Notes under the pieces: generated by a model
Seen by the model: only the letters and a program-made list of their open reading frames with translations
What the model was told of the DNA's origin: nothing
Databases searched by the model: none
In this document: piece by piece, positions 54,247 to 61,912 of the stretch
Numbering within the stretch: position 1 is the stretch's first letter
Layout: each line of letters begins with the position of its first letter
Assembly: GCA_031553835.1 (NCBI GenBank)
Contig: JAVBKX010000004.1
Location: 1 to 64,000, forward strand
From: JAVBKX01 sp031553835
GTDB lineage: Bacteria > Bacteroidota > Bacteroidia > Bacteroidales > Azobacteroidaceae
Direction: 5' to 3'
DNA length: 64,000 bases
Made by a program: the position numbers and the translations under genes

Positions 54247-56094
54247 TTAATTCATAATTCGTAATTCAATCGTCGTTTCTGTTCCTTCGTTCAGTGATGT
54301 AGCAACATCCATCTTTCCATTGCAGGACGCAACCCGATTGCGGATACTCTGCAATCCGAAACCTCTCGCAGAAGCTTTTTCATCATAACCACAGCCATCG
54401 TCCGAAACAGTAAGTGTAATATGTTTTTCATCCTGCACCAGTTGCAAATTGATATTTTTAGCATCTGAATGTTTGACAGAATTATTCACCAACTCGTTAG
54501 CGCAACAATAGACAACAAATTCCAGCCTTTTGTCGATCCGTTTTTCTTCTCCGAAAAAATGAAACTTAACATTGGGAAACTGTGCAGCATAATCTTCCAA
54601 TGCCACTTTCATACCGTATTGCAGGGAAGTGGGCATCAGGTCGTGCGCGGCATTGCGGACATCGCGGATACAGTGATCCAATTTTTTGCAGACATTTTGC
54701 ATGGATTCCGCCTGACTGCTCAATTCTATTTTCACTGCAGAGAGATTGCCGCTGAGGCGGTCGTGCAGGTCTTGTGCTAAACGGGTTCGCTCCCTCATTT
54801 CACCATCCAACACGGAGCGGGTTGCAATTAACAATTTTTCTTTCCGGGCATTTCTTATGGTTAGCCATAATACAATGATTAAAGTAAGGATTAACAGGAC
54901 ACTGATGACAGCCAACCAACTATACAATTGTTTCTCTTTTTCCAATGTTGCAATGCGCATTTCTTTCTTTTCCGTTTCGTATTTGACCTCCATGTCTGCG
55001 ATGGATGCCTGAAGTTCTTTTGTAATACACAGGTCTTTCACTTCCCGATACTTATGAAAAAAGAAAGCAGCACTATCTTTTTTGCCAAGACCTATATAAG
55101 CATCTGTCAAATTAGTATATATGCCAAGCATATTTCTGATACTTGTAGTATCGCATTCCATTGCTTTATGAGCTGCATATATGGATTCTTGGTATTTTTC
55201 CTGCCGGCTGTAAACAGTTGATAATGTTAACCAGGAATCGAACAAGAAATACGGATTAGTAATGTTTCCTGATACTGCTAAACTTTCTTTTGCATATTGA
55301 ATAGCCTTATCATATTCCCTAAAATCGTCTCTGGAATATATTTGTGCCAACGTTTGCAGACACATCGTTTCGTACTGCTTATAGCCTGTACTTCGACTGA
55401 TATTTAAAGCGCTATCAAGATATTCAAACGATCTGTCGTATTGCATCTGATCCTTATACAAAGCTCCCAATTCATAATATGCTTTTTGCTTGAGAGAAAT
55501 ATTGTCGATTCTTTCAGCCATTTCTTTCAACTGCTCAAAATAGAAAATCGCCTTATCTGTATTGTTCAACAGACGATGTATAGAACCAATATTACCCAGT
55601 ATGACCATATATTTTTTTTTGTTTTCCAAGCGTTCTGCCAGAGGCAATGCCTTCAAAAATTGCTCAAGCGATAAATCATACATTTCTTTGTTTCCATAAA
55701 GGGATCCGATATCGGTATATACGTTGATCAACTGTTCCTCGTTGCCCACTTTCACAGCAAGTTCCAACGCTTTCTCGAAATAAATACAGGCTGTATCATA
55801 ATTGATTTTCTCCAAATAAACATAGCCTATGTATTCGTTAAATACGGAAGATTTTAATTCATTCTTTTCTTTTTTCGACAGATTCAATCCTTTGATCGCG
55901 TATTCCATCGTTCTTTCGATATCGTAAGCATTAAAAAAATAATTATAACAGATGCTTTGATAAAGGTTGAGCTGTTCCTCTGTAGTGACTTTTTTTGTAT
56001 TCAACACATCGACTAACGAGTCCACATTTTGTGTTTGTCCAATTGAATTTATGACCGACAGCCATATTAAACTTAAAAAAACTATTTGCTTCAT
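54247..56094 (-). CDS. TPR-containing sensor histidine kinase (HisKA_3 type)
   Basis: A 615-aa sensor kinase with signal peptide (NSIGQTQN), seven or so TPR repeats in the periplasm (about 30-370, YDLSLEQFLKALPLAERLENKK, ALYKDQMQYDRSFEYLDSALNIS), one TM helix (about 390-412, WLAVISVLLILTLIIVLWLTI), and a HisKA_3 dimerisation domain with phospho-His in RLAQDLHDRLSGNLSAVKIEL. The HATPase domain has CANELVNNSVKHSDAKN, VSDDGCGYD and GFGLQSIRNRVAS. It pairs with the LuxR regulator. The ligand is unknown; TPR sensor domains often contact proteins or peptides. It is divergent from a T9SS-tailed repeat protein, and both promoters share an inverted repeat. Confidence 0.92.
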   Translation of the reverse strand: MKQIVFLSLIWLSVINSIGQTQNVDSLVDVLNTKKVTTEEQLNLYQSICYNYFFNAYDIERTMEYAIKGLNLSKKEKNELKSSVFNEYIGYVYLEKINYDTACIYFEKALELAVKVGNEEQLINVYTDIGSLYGNKEMYDLSLEQFLKALPLAERLENKKKYMVILGNIGSIHRLLNNTDKAIFYFEQLKEMAERIDNISLKQKAYYELGALYKDQMQYDRSFEYLDSALNISRSTGYKQYETMCLQTLAQIYSRDDFREYDKAIQYAKESLAVSGNITNPYFLFDSWLTLSTVYSRQEKYQESIYAAHKAMECDTTSIRNMLGIYTNLTDAYIGLGKKDSAAFFFHKYREVKDLCITKELQASIADMEVKYETEKKEMRIATLEKEKQLYSWLAVISVLLILTLIIVLWLTIRNARKEKLLIATRSVLDGEMRERTRLAQDLHDRLSGNLSAVKIELSSQAESMQNVCKKLDHCIRDVRNAAHDLMPTSLQYGMKVALEDYAAQFPNVKFHFFGEEKRIDKRLEFVVYCCANELVNNSVKHSDAKNINLQLVQDEKHITLTVSDDGCGYDEKASARGFGLQSIRNRVASCNGKMDVATSLNEGTETTIELRIMN

Positions 56095-56116
56095 AATGTA
56101 TTAATTTCAAAGTGTA

Positions 56117-56147
56117 CAAAAGTAATTGATTTCCTATTTTTTTCCAA
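56117..56147 (-). promoter_or_regulatory. Promoter of the TPR kinase/response regulator operon
   Basis: On the minus strand TTG (56145-56147) is followed after 20 bases by TACTTTTG (56117-56124), 23 bases before the ATG at 56094. The TTG is the outer end of the left arm of the inverted repeat at 56145-56205. Confidence 0.7.
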
Positions 56148-56205
56148 TCCTCCAAAAGGGTGAATATTGATCTATTATTACAATTTTCACCCTTTTGGAG
56201 GATTG
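56145..56205. promoter_or_regulatory. Perfect 20-bp inverted repeat between two divergent promoters
   Basis: CAATCCTCCAAAAGGGTGAA (56145-56164) and its exact reverse complement (56186-56205) are separated by 21 bases. The outermost CAA/TTG of each arm is the -33 box of a promoter, and both promoters have a 20-base spacer to a TAnnTTTG box. The arms therefore lie just upstream of each -7 region in mirror image. This suggests a regulator that binds both arms and controls both genes. The cognate LuxR-type regulator is the best candidate. A single stem-loop RNA is unlikely because the repeat is not in either transcript. Confidence 0.7.
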
Positions 56206-56233
56206 ACAAGTATTGGCAGCTCTCATACCTTTG
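56203..56233 (+). promoter_or_regulatory. Promoter of the T9SS-tailed repeat protein
   Basis: TTG (56203-56205) and TACCTTTG (56226-56233) with a 20-base spacer, 25 bases before the ATG at 56258. TTG lies in the right arm of the inverted repeat. Confidence 0.7.
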
Positions 56234-56257
56234 CCCTCAACTAAAATTTATATGGAT

Positions 56258-57598
56258 ATGAAAACAAACAAATTACTCTTATTGTTAGCTATGCTAAGTT
56301 TGACAACAACAAGCTGGGCGGGACTGCCGGTAGTTGGTTGTGACAGTGTTGTTACCACTAAGGACAATATTTACACTTACAAAGCTATTTATGAAAAAAA
56401 CGATTTGTGTGATTTATTGGTGACAGACTATATGTGGGACCCAACACAAAATGTCTGGGTGATTAACAGCAAAAATGAATACAACTTCGATGCACAAGGT
56501 AATCTGACCTTATATGCTTATTATGACCGGACAGATGATGCATGGGTAGGATTCTGGAAAGATGAATACGAGTACAATGAGCAAGGCGATATCATTAAAT
56601 ATGCTTCTTCTTCCTGGGAAAATGAAGACTGGGCAATTCAGTTCAAATACAAATATAATTATGAGTACATGACCGATAGTACGGTGGCATCCATATCCCA
56701 TTGGGATGAGGAGAGTGACTGGAAAGATAACGGTCGGCACACTATAAAAAGATACGATGCTAATGGTAAACTGATAGAAAGCAGCGCACATTGGCGATGG
56801 GATTCCTATTATAAAGGTTGGATTCCGCCATACAATAAAACAGAGTATGAATACAATACGCAGGGAAAGCTAATCCGGGAAATTTCCTATGGTGTTTTAT
56901 ACAAAACAAAAGTATCGGAAATATATGATATCGAGTACTATTACAGTAATAAGTATGAATATGAATACGATGATGATGGAAACCAGGCGTCTTATACCAC
57001 TTATAAGTGGAATTCGTCTGTCTGGGAGTTGGATTCTAAATTTGTACACAAGTATGATTCGCAAGGGAATATGAATTATGAGGAATACTATGACGATAAG
57101 GAGATTTTGGTGGGCTATGTATTGTCTGAGCCCGTATATGGTATCTTGAAAAATCTGTTGTATTCTGTCACTAATTATGGGTACGACGGGCAAAATCGGG
57201 TAAAGATGGAACGTTCCACACAGATTGAATATAAACTTACGAGCAATTATTATGTACTGGACAACAAATCAATTCTAATTGGAGGAGAGTATGCTATAAA
57301 CAATGATGCATCATCTGTAATAAATACCACTTATTATTATTCCGGTGAAACATCAGGTATTACCCCGGCAGAAAAAAAGAATCAAGTATCTATACATTCC
57401 AATCCGGCAACTTCAATCATAACTGCCTCCGGTTTACAAGGCAATAAAATGCTCAAATTCTACAATATCAACGGAAATTTACTGCTTTCCCATCAAGCTG
57501 CCGGAGAAACAGAAAATATCACTGTAAATCATTTGCCGGCAGGTGTTTACATTATAAAAATAAGCGACGGGCAAACACTGAAATGGATAAAGAAATAG
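56258..57598 (+). CDS. Secreted aromatic-rich repeat protein with T9SS sorting domain
   Basis: A 446-aa protein starting MKTNKLLLLLAMLSL with signal peptide (ending TSWAG). Residues about 45-360 consist of loose repeats of about 40 residues of the form Y-x-Y-(N/D)-x-Q-G-x-(L/I)-x-x-Y followed by a Trp-rich strand (DEYEYNEQGDIIKYASSSW, YEYNTQGKLIREISYGVLY, HKYDSQGNMNYEEYYDDK). This recalls YD-type hairpins and short-repeat surface proteins. The C-terminus (VSIHSNPATSIITASGLQGNKM, HLPAGVYIIKISDGQTLKWIKK) is a T9SS sorting domain. Function is unknown. The gene shares a regulatory region with the TPR kinase and is its likely target; the kinase may sense the state of this surface layer. An ATG at 56213 lies upstream of the -7 box and is not used. 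Confidence 0.75.
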   Translation: MKTNKLLLLLAMLSLTTTSWAGLPVVGCDSVVTTKDNIYTYKAIYEKNDLCDLLVTDYMWDPTQNVWVINSKNEYNFDAQGNLTLYAYYDRTDDAWVGFWKDEYEYNEQGDIIKYASSSWENEDWAIQFKYKYNYEYMTDSTVASISHWDEESDWKDNGRHTIKRYDANGKLIESSAHWRWDSYYKGWIPPYNKTEYEYNTQGKLIREISYGVLYKTKVSEIYDIEYYYSNKYEYEYDDDGNQASYTTYKWNSSVWELDSKFVHKYDSQGNMNYEEYYDDKEILVGYVLSEPVYGILKNLLYSVTNYGYDGQNRVKMERSTQIEYKLTSNYYVLDNKSILIGGEYAINNDASSVINTTYYYSGETSGITPAEKKNQVSIHSNPATSIITASGLQGNKMLKFYNINGNLLLSHQAAGETENITVNHLPAGVYIIKISDGQTLKWIKK

Positions 57599-57603
57599 CG
57601 CCA

Positions 57604-58275
57604 TCAGTTTTTGGTAGTGGCGCCGGATGTTTCGTCTGCTGAAGTAGTCGCGCCCGAGGTGCTATCGCTTTCTGCAGAAGTGGCGCCGGACGCTCCGTCT
57701 GCCTTTGCTGTGCCCGACAAAGCTGCGTACGCACGGTTAATGGCATCCAGAAAAGCGCGGGAAGTAATAGTCGCTGCCGTAATGGCATCCACCTCTCCCC
57801 CATCTTTCGAAACTTTCAATGCGCCGGCAGATAAATCCTTTCCGAGAATATTCTGCCGTTTTATATCGGTTTTAAACCATGGGTCCATTTTATCTCCCAA
57901 ACCGGGCGTTTCTGCGTGTTGTAAAACAGCATAATTGATAATATTCCCTTGTGCGTCAAAGCCGACAATCAATTTGATTTCACCACTGAAACCATCCATG
58001 GAGCAGGTTTCTACTGCTGCACCCACTAATTGTCCATCCCATTTGGCAGGATATATTTTCAAAGAATCGTTCGTTCCAACCTTTGCCCAAAAGGCTTCTT
58101 CTCCCGGATTATTATCAAACCCGGGAACGACTTCCCTGATTGCATTTTCCAACTGTTTCTTTTTCGATTCGCGGATCGGCCCTTCCGTCAGCTGATTGAC
58201 TCCGGCTAAAGCTATCGCTGCCACAATACAAATCAACGTCAGCGATAAGAACATATTTTTCAATGATGATTTCAT
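57604..58275 (-). CDS. rnfG: Rnf complex subunit G with extra flavinylation-like motifs in a C-terminal tail
   Basis: A 223-aa membrane-anchored flavoprotein: N-terminal TM helix (FLSLTLICIVAAIALAGVNQL), periplasmic FMN-binding domain with IREVVPGFDNN, LVGAAVETCSMDGFSGEIKLIVGFDAQGNI, HAETPGLGDKM and the canonical site DAITAATITS (Asp163-Thr169), where ApbE attaches FMN to Thr. After the domain a 35-residue low-complexity tail holds three further copies of D-x-x-S-G-A-T: DGASGAT, DSTSGAT and DETSGAT (Thr about 199, 210 and 220). These fit the ApbE consensus D-x-x-(S/T)-G-A-T. The start at 58275 makes a 4-base ATGA overlap with the rnfD stop; an ATG at 58308 would overlap further. It is convergent with the T9SS protein gene, with 5 bases between the stops. 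Confidence 0.93.
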   Translation of the reverse strand: MKSSLKNMFLSLTLICIVAAIALAGVNQLTEGPIRESKKKQLENAIREVVPGFDNNPGEEAFWAKVGTNDSLKIYPAKWDGQLVGAAVETCSMDGFSGEIKLIVGFDAQGNIINYAVLQHAETPGLGDKMDPWFKTDIKRQNILGKDLSAGALKVSKDGGEVDAITAATITSRAFLDAINRAYAALSGTAKADGASGATSAESDSTSGATTSADETSGATTKN

Positions 58276-59228
58276 TGTTTTTTCTCTCCAAATCGTTTGG
58301 GTTGACAATACATATTAATCAACGGAGTAAAGGCATTCATAATTAAAATAGCAAACGACACCCCTTCGGGATAAGCGCCAAACAACCGGATCACAGAAGT
58401 AATGACGCCAATACCAACCGCATAAATAATCATTCCGGACTTACTCATCGGAGAAGTAGCATAATCGGTCGCCATAAAAATCGCACCCAACAGTAATCCT
58501 CCTGACAAAATGTGAACCAACGGATCGGCATATTTTTCAGGATGAACGCCGTGGCAAATTCCTGTAAACACAGCCACCGTCAGAATAATATAAACCGGAA
58601 TATGCCAGGTAATTATTCTTTTCCATAGCAACCAGATAAAACCCGGTAATAAAGCAATGGCGCTGACTTCTCCTAAACTTCCGCCCATCCGTCCCAACAC
58701 TAAATCGAGATGAGACGGTATAACTCCAAAATGATGCTTTGCCATATTTAATACTGTAGCTCCGGTCGTTGCATCCGGATAATTCATCGGAAAAAATCCC
58801 GGTTCGGGCCAGGTCGTCATTTGTGCCGGAAACGACAGCAACAGAAAAACCCGTCCGACTAATGCGGGATTAAAAATATTATTGCCCAGACCTCCAAATG
58901 ACATTTTCCCGATTCCAATGGCGACTACCGATCCGATGATTACCAGCCACAAAGGTAAGTTCGAAGGCAAGTTGAAAGCCAACAATACTCCGGTGATAAG
59001 GGCCGAACCGTCACTAATGGTATAGGGCCTTTTGAGCAGATATTTTTGAATCAAATATTCCGTCAGTACACAAGAAGCAACCGCCGCTGATGTTACCAAC
59101 AATGCACCCATGCCAAAGAATACGACTGAAACTAAAAATGCAGGAATCAGCGCCATAAGCACTCCATACATCTTGCGCTCAATGGTGTCGCCGCTGTGAA
59201 TATGTGGAGACGGAGATACTACAAACAT
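58272..59228 (-). CDS. rnfD: Rnf complex subunit D
   Basis: A 318-aa inner-membrane subunit with about ten TM helices. It carries VSPSPHIHSGDTIERKMYGVLMALIPA at the N-terminus, FGGLGNNIFNPALVGRVFLLLSFP, and the flavinylation motif YPDATTGATVLN where FMN is attached to the last Thr of the motif. The C-terminal half has YATSPMSKSGMIIYAVGIGV and GVSFAILIMNAFTPLINMYC. Riboflavin and FMN in RnfD pass electrons between RnfG and the membrane core. It starts 31 bases after the rnfC stop and overlaps rnfG by 4 bases. Confidence 0.95.
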   Translation of the reverse strand: MFVVSPSPHIHSGDTIERKMYGVLMALIPAFLVSVVFFGMGALLVTSAAVASCVLTEYLIQKYLLKRPYTISDGSALITGVLLAFNLPSNLPLWLVIIGSVVAIGIGKMSFGGLGNNIFNPALVGRVFLLLSFPAQMTTWPEPGFFPMNYPDATTGATVLNMAKHHFGVIPSHLDLVLGRMGGSLGEVSAIALLPGFIWLLWKRIITWHIPVYIILTVAVFTGICHGVHPEKYADPLVHILSGGLLLGAIFMATDYATSPMSKSGMIIYAVGIGVITSVIRLFGAYPEGVSFAILIMNAFTPLINMYCQPKRFGEKKQ

Positions 59229-59259
59229 GAAACTATGACGAATTAAAAATTAAAAATGA

Positions 59260-60582
59260 CTAATTGGATTTATGCAATTTGGAAACTTTGTTTTTACCTA
59301 ACCGGATGAAATCGAGTAAGGGACGATTGGCCGGACAACTGTAGCTGCACGAACCGCATTCGATGCAATCCATAATGGCAAACTTCTGCGCTTTATCCCA
59401 AGCTTCATATTCGGTAACATTCATCAGATAACTGGGAACTAACCCCATGGGACATACAGCGACACACTTGGCGCAACGGATGCAATCCCTCGCCGGTTTA
59501 CGCACCGCTTCATCCGAAGATAAAACTAAAATCCCGGAACACCCTTTTGTTACGGGAACATCCAAACCGGCCAACGCTTTACCCATCATAGGGCCGCCAG
59601 CGATTATCTTTCCCGCATCTCCGGGTAGTCCGCCTGCATATTCGATTAATTTTCCAACCGGAGTGCCAATACGCGCCCACACATTAGAAGGCTTGGACAA
59701 ATTTTTGCCGGTAACGGTAACAACTCTTTCTATCAGCGGTTTATTTTTTTGCACTGCTTCATATACAGCATAAGCCGTTCCTACATTGTGAACAACAGCC
59801 CCTACAGAAACGGGTAATGCTCCACCCGGAACTTGTCTATGAATTAATGCATCAATCAACTGCTTTTCGCCACCTTGTGGATAACGCGTTTTCAACGGCG
59901 CAACCGATATTTCCGGATAATTCCCGGAGATTTTTGTAAGCGATTCGATGGCGTCTTTTTTATTATTTTCGATGCCAATGATCGCCCGTTCGACTCCGGA
60001 TGCTTTCATTAGCAGACGAATACCCACCATAATTTCTTCTCCCTTTTCCATCATCAACCGATAATCGGAAGTCAGGTATGGTTCGCATTCCGCACCGTTC
60101 ATAATCAGCACTTCTGCCTGGGTTCCCAGCGGAGGAGTTAACTTTACATGGGTTGGGAAAGTAGCCCCTCCCATCCCCGTAATGCCGGCAGAAGTGATTC
60201 GTTCTATAACTTCTTTACCCGACAAAAAGATGTCCGGTTTCAAAACATCACTGCGATCAATCGAATCTTCCCAGTCATCGCCTTCTATAGCAATGAAAAC
60301 AGCAAGACGGTTGTAGCCACCGGTATCCATCGCCTGGTCTATTTTCAATACCGTTCCGGAAAAGGGGGAATGAATATTGGCGGATACATATCCCCCGGCA
60401 CGGCCTAACAATGTACCGACTTTGACCTTATCGCCTTTTGCCACGACCGGAACGGCTGGTGCGCCGATATGTTGTATCAGCGGTACAATTCCTTGAACAG
60501 GAAGCGGCAATCGTTCGATTGTCCTGTCTTTTGAAAGCTTATTTTCCGAAGGATGAATCCCTCCTATTTTAAACGACTTCAT
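59260..60582 (-). CDS. rnfC: Rnf complex subunit C (NADH-binding)
   Basis: A 440-aa peripheral subunit that carries the NADH/FMN site and two [4Fe-4S] clusters. It has the N-terminal biotin/lipoyl-like region (HPSENKLSKDRTIERLPLP, GDKVKVGTLLGRAGGYVSANIHSPFSG), the FMN/NAD binding core (GITGMGGATFPTHVKLTPP, LIMNGAECEPYLTSDYRLM, RYPQGGEKQLIDAL), a SLBB region (PVGKLIEYAGGLPG, GGPMMGKAL) and the clusters CIRCAKCVAVCPMGL and CIECGSCSYSCPANRPLLD near the C-terminus. It overlaps rnfB by 14 bases. Length is normal for Bacteroidales. Confidence 0.95.
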   Translation of the reverse strand: MKSFKIGGIHPSENKLSKDRTIERLPLPVQGIVPLIQHIGAPAVPVVAKGDKVKVGTLLGRAGGYVSANIHSPFSGTVLKIDQAMDTGGYNRLAVFIAIEGDDWEDSIDRSDVLKPDIFLSGKEVIERITSAGITGMGGATFPTHVKLTPPLGTQAEVLIMNGAECEPYLTSDYRLMMEKGEEIMVGIRLLMKASGVERAIIGIENNKKDAIESLTKISGNYPEISVAPLKTRYPQGGEKQLIDALIHRQVPGGALPVSVGAVVHNVGTAYAVYEAVQKNKPLIERVVTVTGKNLSKPSNVWARIGTPVGKLIEYAGGLPGDAGKIIAGGPMMGKALAGLDVPVTKGCSGILVLSSDEAVRKPARDCIRCAKCVAVCPMGLVPSYLMNVTEYEAWDKAQKFAIMDCIECGSCSYSCPANRPLLDFIRLGKNKVSKLHKSN

Positions 60583-61405
60583 TCTTGAATACCGGGAAAT
60601 TTAGTTCTACAATAGCCGAAGTCGGGCATTCTTTCACACATTTTCTGCAAAGCCGGCATTTTTGGTCATCAATATAAGCCAGATTGTGTTCTATTCTAAT
60701 AGCTTCGAAAGAGCAAACCTGTTGGCATTTTGAGCAGGCAATACAGGCAACACTACAGGATTTACGGGCAACGGCGCCTTTGTCTTTATTCATGCAACTG
60801 ACATAAATCCGGCGGGATTTTGGGCCTTTTTTGCGTAATTCTATCAACATTTTAGGACATGCTTTTATACAGGCGCCACAAGCGGTACATTTTTCTTCGT
60901 CAATCTCCGGCAACAAAGTGGATGGATTGATGTGTAATGCATTGAATCGGCAAACAACGGCACAATCCCCTTTTCCCAAACAGCCAAAACTACAACCGGT
61001 ATCTCCTCCGTAAAGGGACGTTTCGATCGCACAAGAAGCAGCACCATCATATACGGACGTGCGCAGTCGATTGCCACAATTGCCGTTGCATCGAACAACT
61101 GCAACCTGAGGCTCAGACATATTCACAGATAATTCAAGGATTTGAGCTACCTGTTGCATGGTATTGCTACCACCCACAGGACAATACAATCCATCCAAAG
61201 TCTCCGCCTTAACACATGCGGCTGCAAATCCACTGCATCCGGGATATCCGCAACCACCACAATTAGCAGCAGGCAATGCTTCCGTCACTTCGCCGATCCG
61301 GGGATCTTCATAGACCTCGAATTTCCTGGAAATGAAAAATAATACCAGAGCCCCAATGGCACCAATACCTCCCAACGCTATTATGGCAAGTACAATACTA
61401 CTCAT
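60569..61405 (-). CDS. rnfB: Rnf complex subunit B (ferredoxin-like)
   Basis: A 278-aa subunit: N-terminal TM helix (VLAIIALGGIGAIGALVLFFISR), a Fe-S domain with CGGCGYPGCSGFAAAC, and ferredoxin-type clusters further on (EKCTACGACIKACP, CIACSKCQQVCSFEAI, QKCRLCRKCVKECPTSAI). It accepts electrons from reduced ferredoxin at the cytoplasmic side and passes them to the RnfAE core. It follows the RseC gene by 2 bases and overlaps rnfC. Confidence 0.95.
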   Translation of the reverse strand: MSSIVLAIIALGGIGAIGALVLFFISRKFEVYEDPRIGEVTEALPAANCGGCGYPGCSGFAAACVKAETLDGLYCPVGGSNTMQQVAQILELSVNMSEPQVAVVRCNGNCGNRLRTSVYDGAASCAIETSLYGGDTGCSFGCLGKGDCAVVCRFNALHINPSTLLPEIDEEKCTACGACIKACPKMLIELRKKGPKSRRIYVSCMNKDKGAVARKSCSVACIACSKCQQVCSFEAIRIEHNLAYIDDQKCRLCRKCVKECPTSAIVELNFPVFKNEVV

Positions 61406-61407
61406 TT

Positions 61408-61842
61408 TTAATTCTTTTGTTGCCGATCGCTTATGTGGCGAATTTCAAAAACAAACCGCTTCCGGAAATAATTCCGAAAACGGTACAATAGGACATAATA
61501 GATAGCCACTACAACCAACGTTGCAATACCGGCTAAAGCTTCCTGTAAAAAAATGGATTGAAATAAAAAGAGCGATAGTACCACCAACACTAATGGCAGA
61601 AAAAAAGCATATCCGACTGCTTTGAGCCCCATCGACGTATATCCGACGACAAGTACCTGATCTCCTGTCGCAAATGAATGGTTTCGTACAGGAACTTCTA
61701 CTATTTTTTCTTTTATCCCCGAAATATGACACATGTTTTTTACATGGCACCCGGAACATGCAGTTTGTTGAACGATACGAACGAATGCCCGGCCTTTTTC
61801 AACGCGAGAAATGACACCCGGATATTCAATTTTTTCATTCAT
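61408..61842 (-). CDS. rseC: RseC/MucC-family membrane protein (SoxR-reducing system type)
   Basis: A 144-aa protein with the RseC features: an N-terminal cytoplasmic part with a Cys motif (QQTACSGCHVKNMCHISG), two TM helices (about 75-98 and 102-122) joined by a short loop, and a basic C-terminal tail. In Gammaproteobacteria RseC and the Rsx (Rnf) proteins reduce SoxR. In Bacteroidales this gene regularly begins the rnf operon, as here (2-base gap to rnfB), so a role in Rnf assembly or redox is likely. It is driven by the promoter with the -7 box at 61871-61878. Confidence 0.85.
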   Translation of the reverse strand: MNEKIEYPGVISRVEKGRAFVRIVQQTACSGCHVKNMCHISGIKEKIVEVPVRNHSFATGDQVLVVGYTSMGLKAVGYAFFLPLVLVVLSLFLFQSIFLQEALAGIATLVVVAIYYVLLYRFRNYFRKRFVFEIRHISDRQQKN

Positions 61843-61870
61843 TTTGCTATCCCGACATTACAATCAAAAA

Positions 61871-61878
61871 CAAAGGTA
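61871..61878 (-). promoter_or_regulatory. -7 box of the rseC-rnfBCDG operon
   Basis: TACCTTTG on the minus strand, exact TAnnTTTG match, 28 bases before the rseC ATG at 61842. No clear -33 TTTG at the expected distance. Confidence 0.6.
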
Positions 61879-61891
61879 ATGATAAAATTGT

Positions 61892-61912
61892 AAAAAGAGT
61901 AATAATTACTCT
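61892..61912 (-). terminator. Intrinsic terminator of the lytic transglycosylase gene
   Basis: On the minus strand the palindrome AGAGTAATTATTACTCT, which begins within the last codons, is followed by TTTTT. The stem is 6-8 bp. It separates the transglycosylase from the rnf promoter. Confidence 0.6.
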
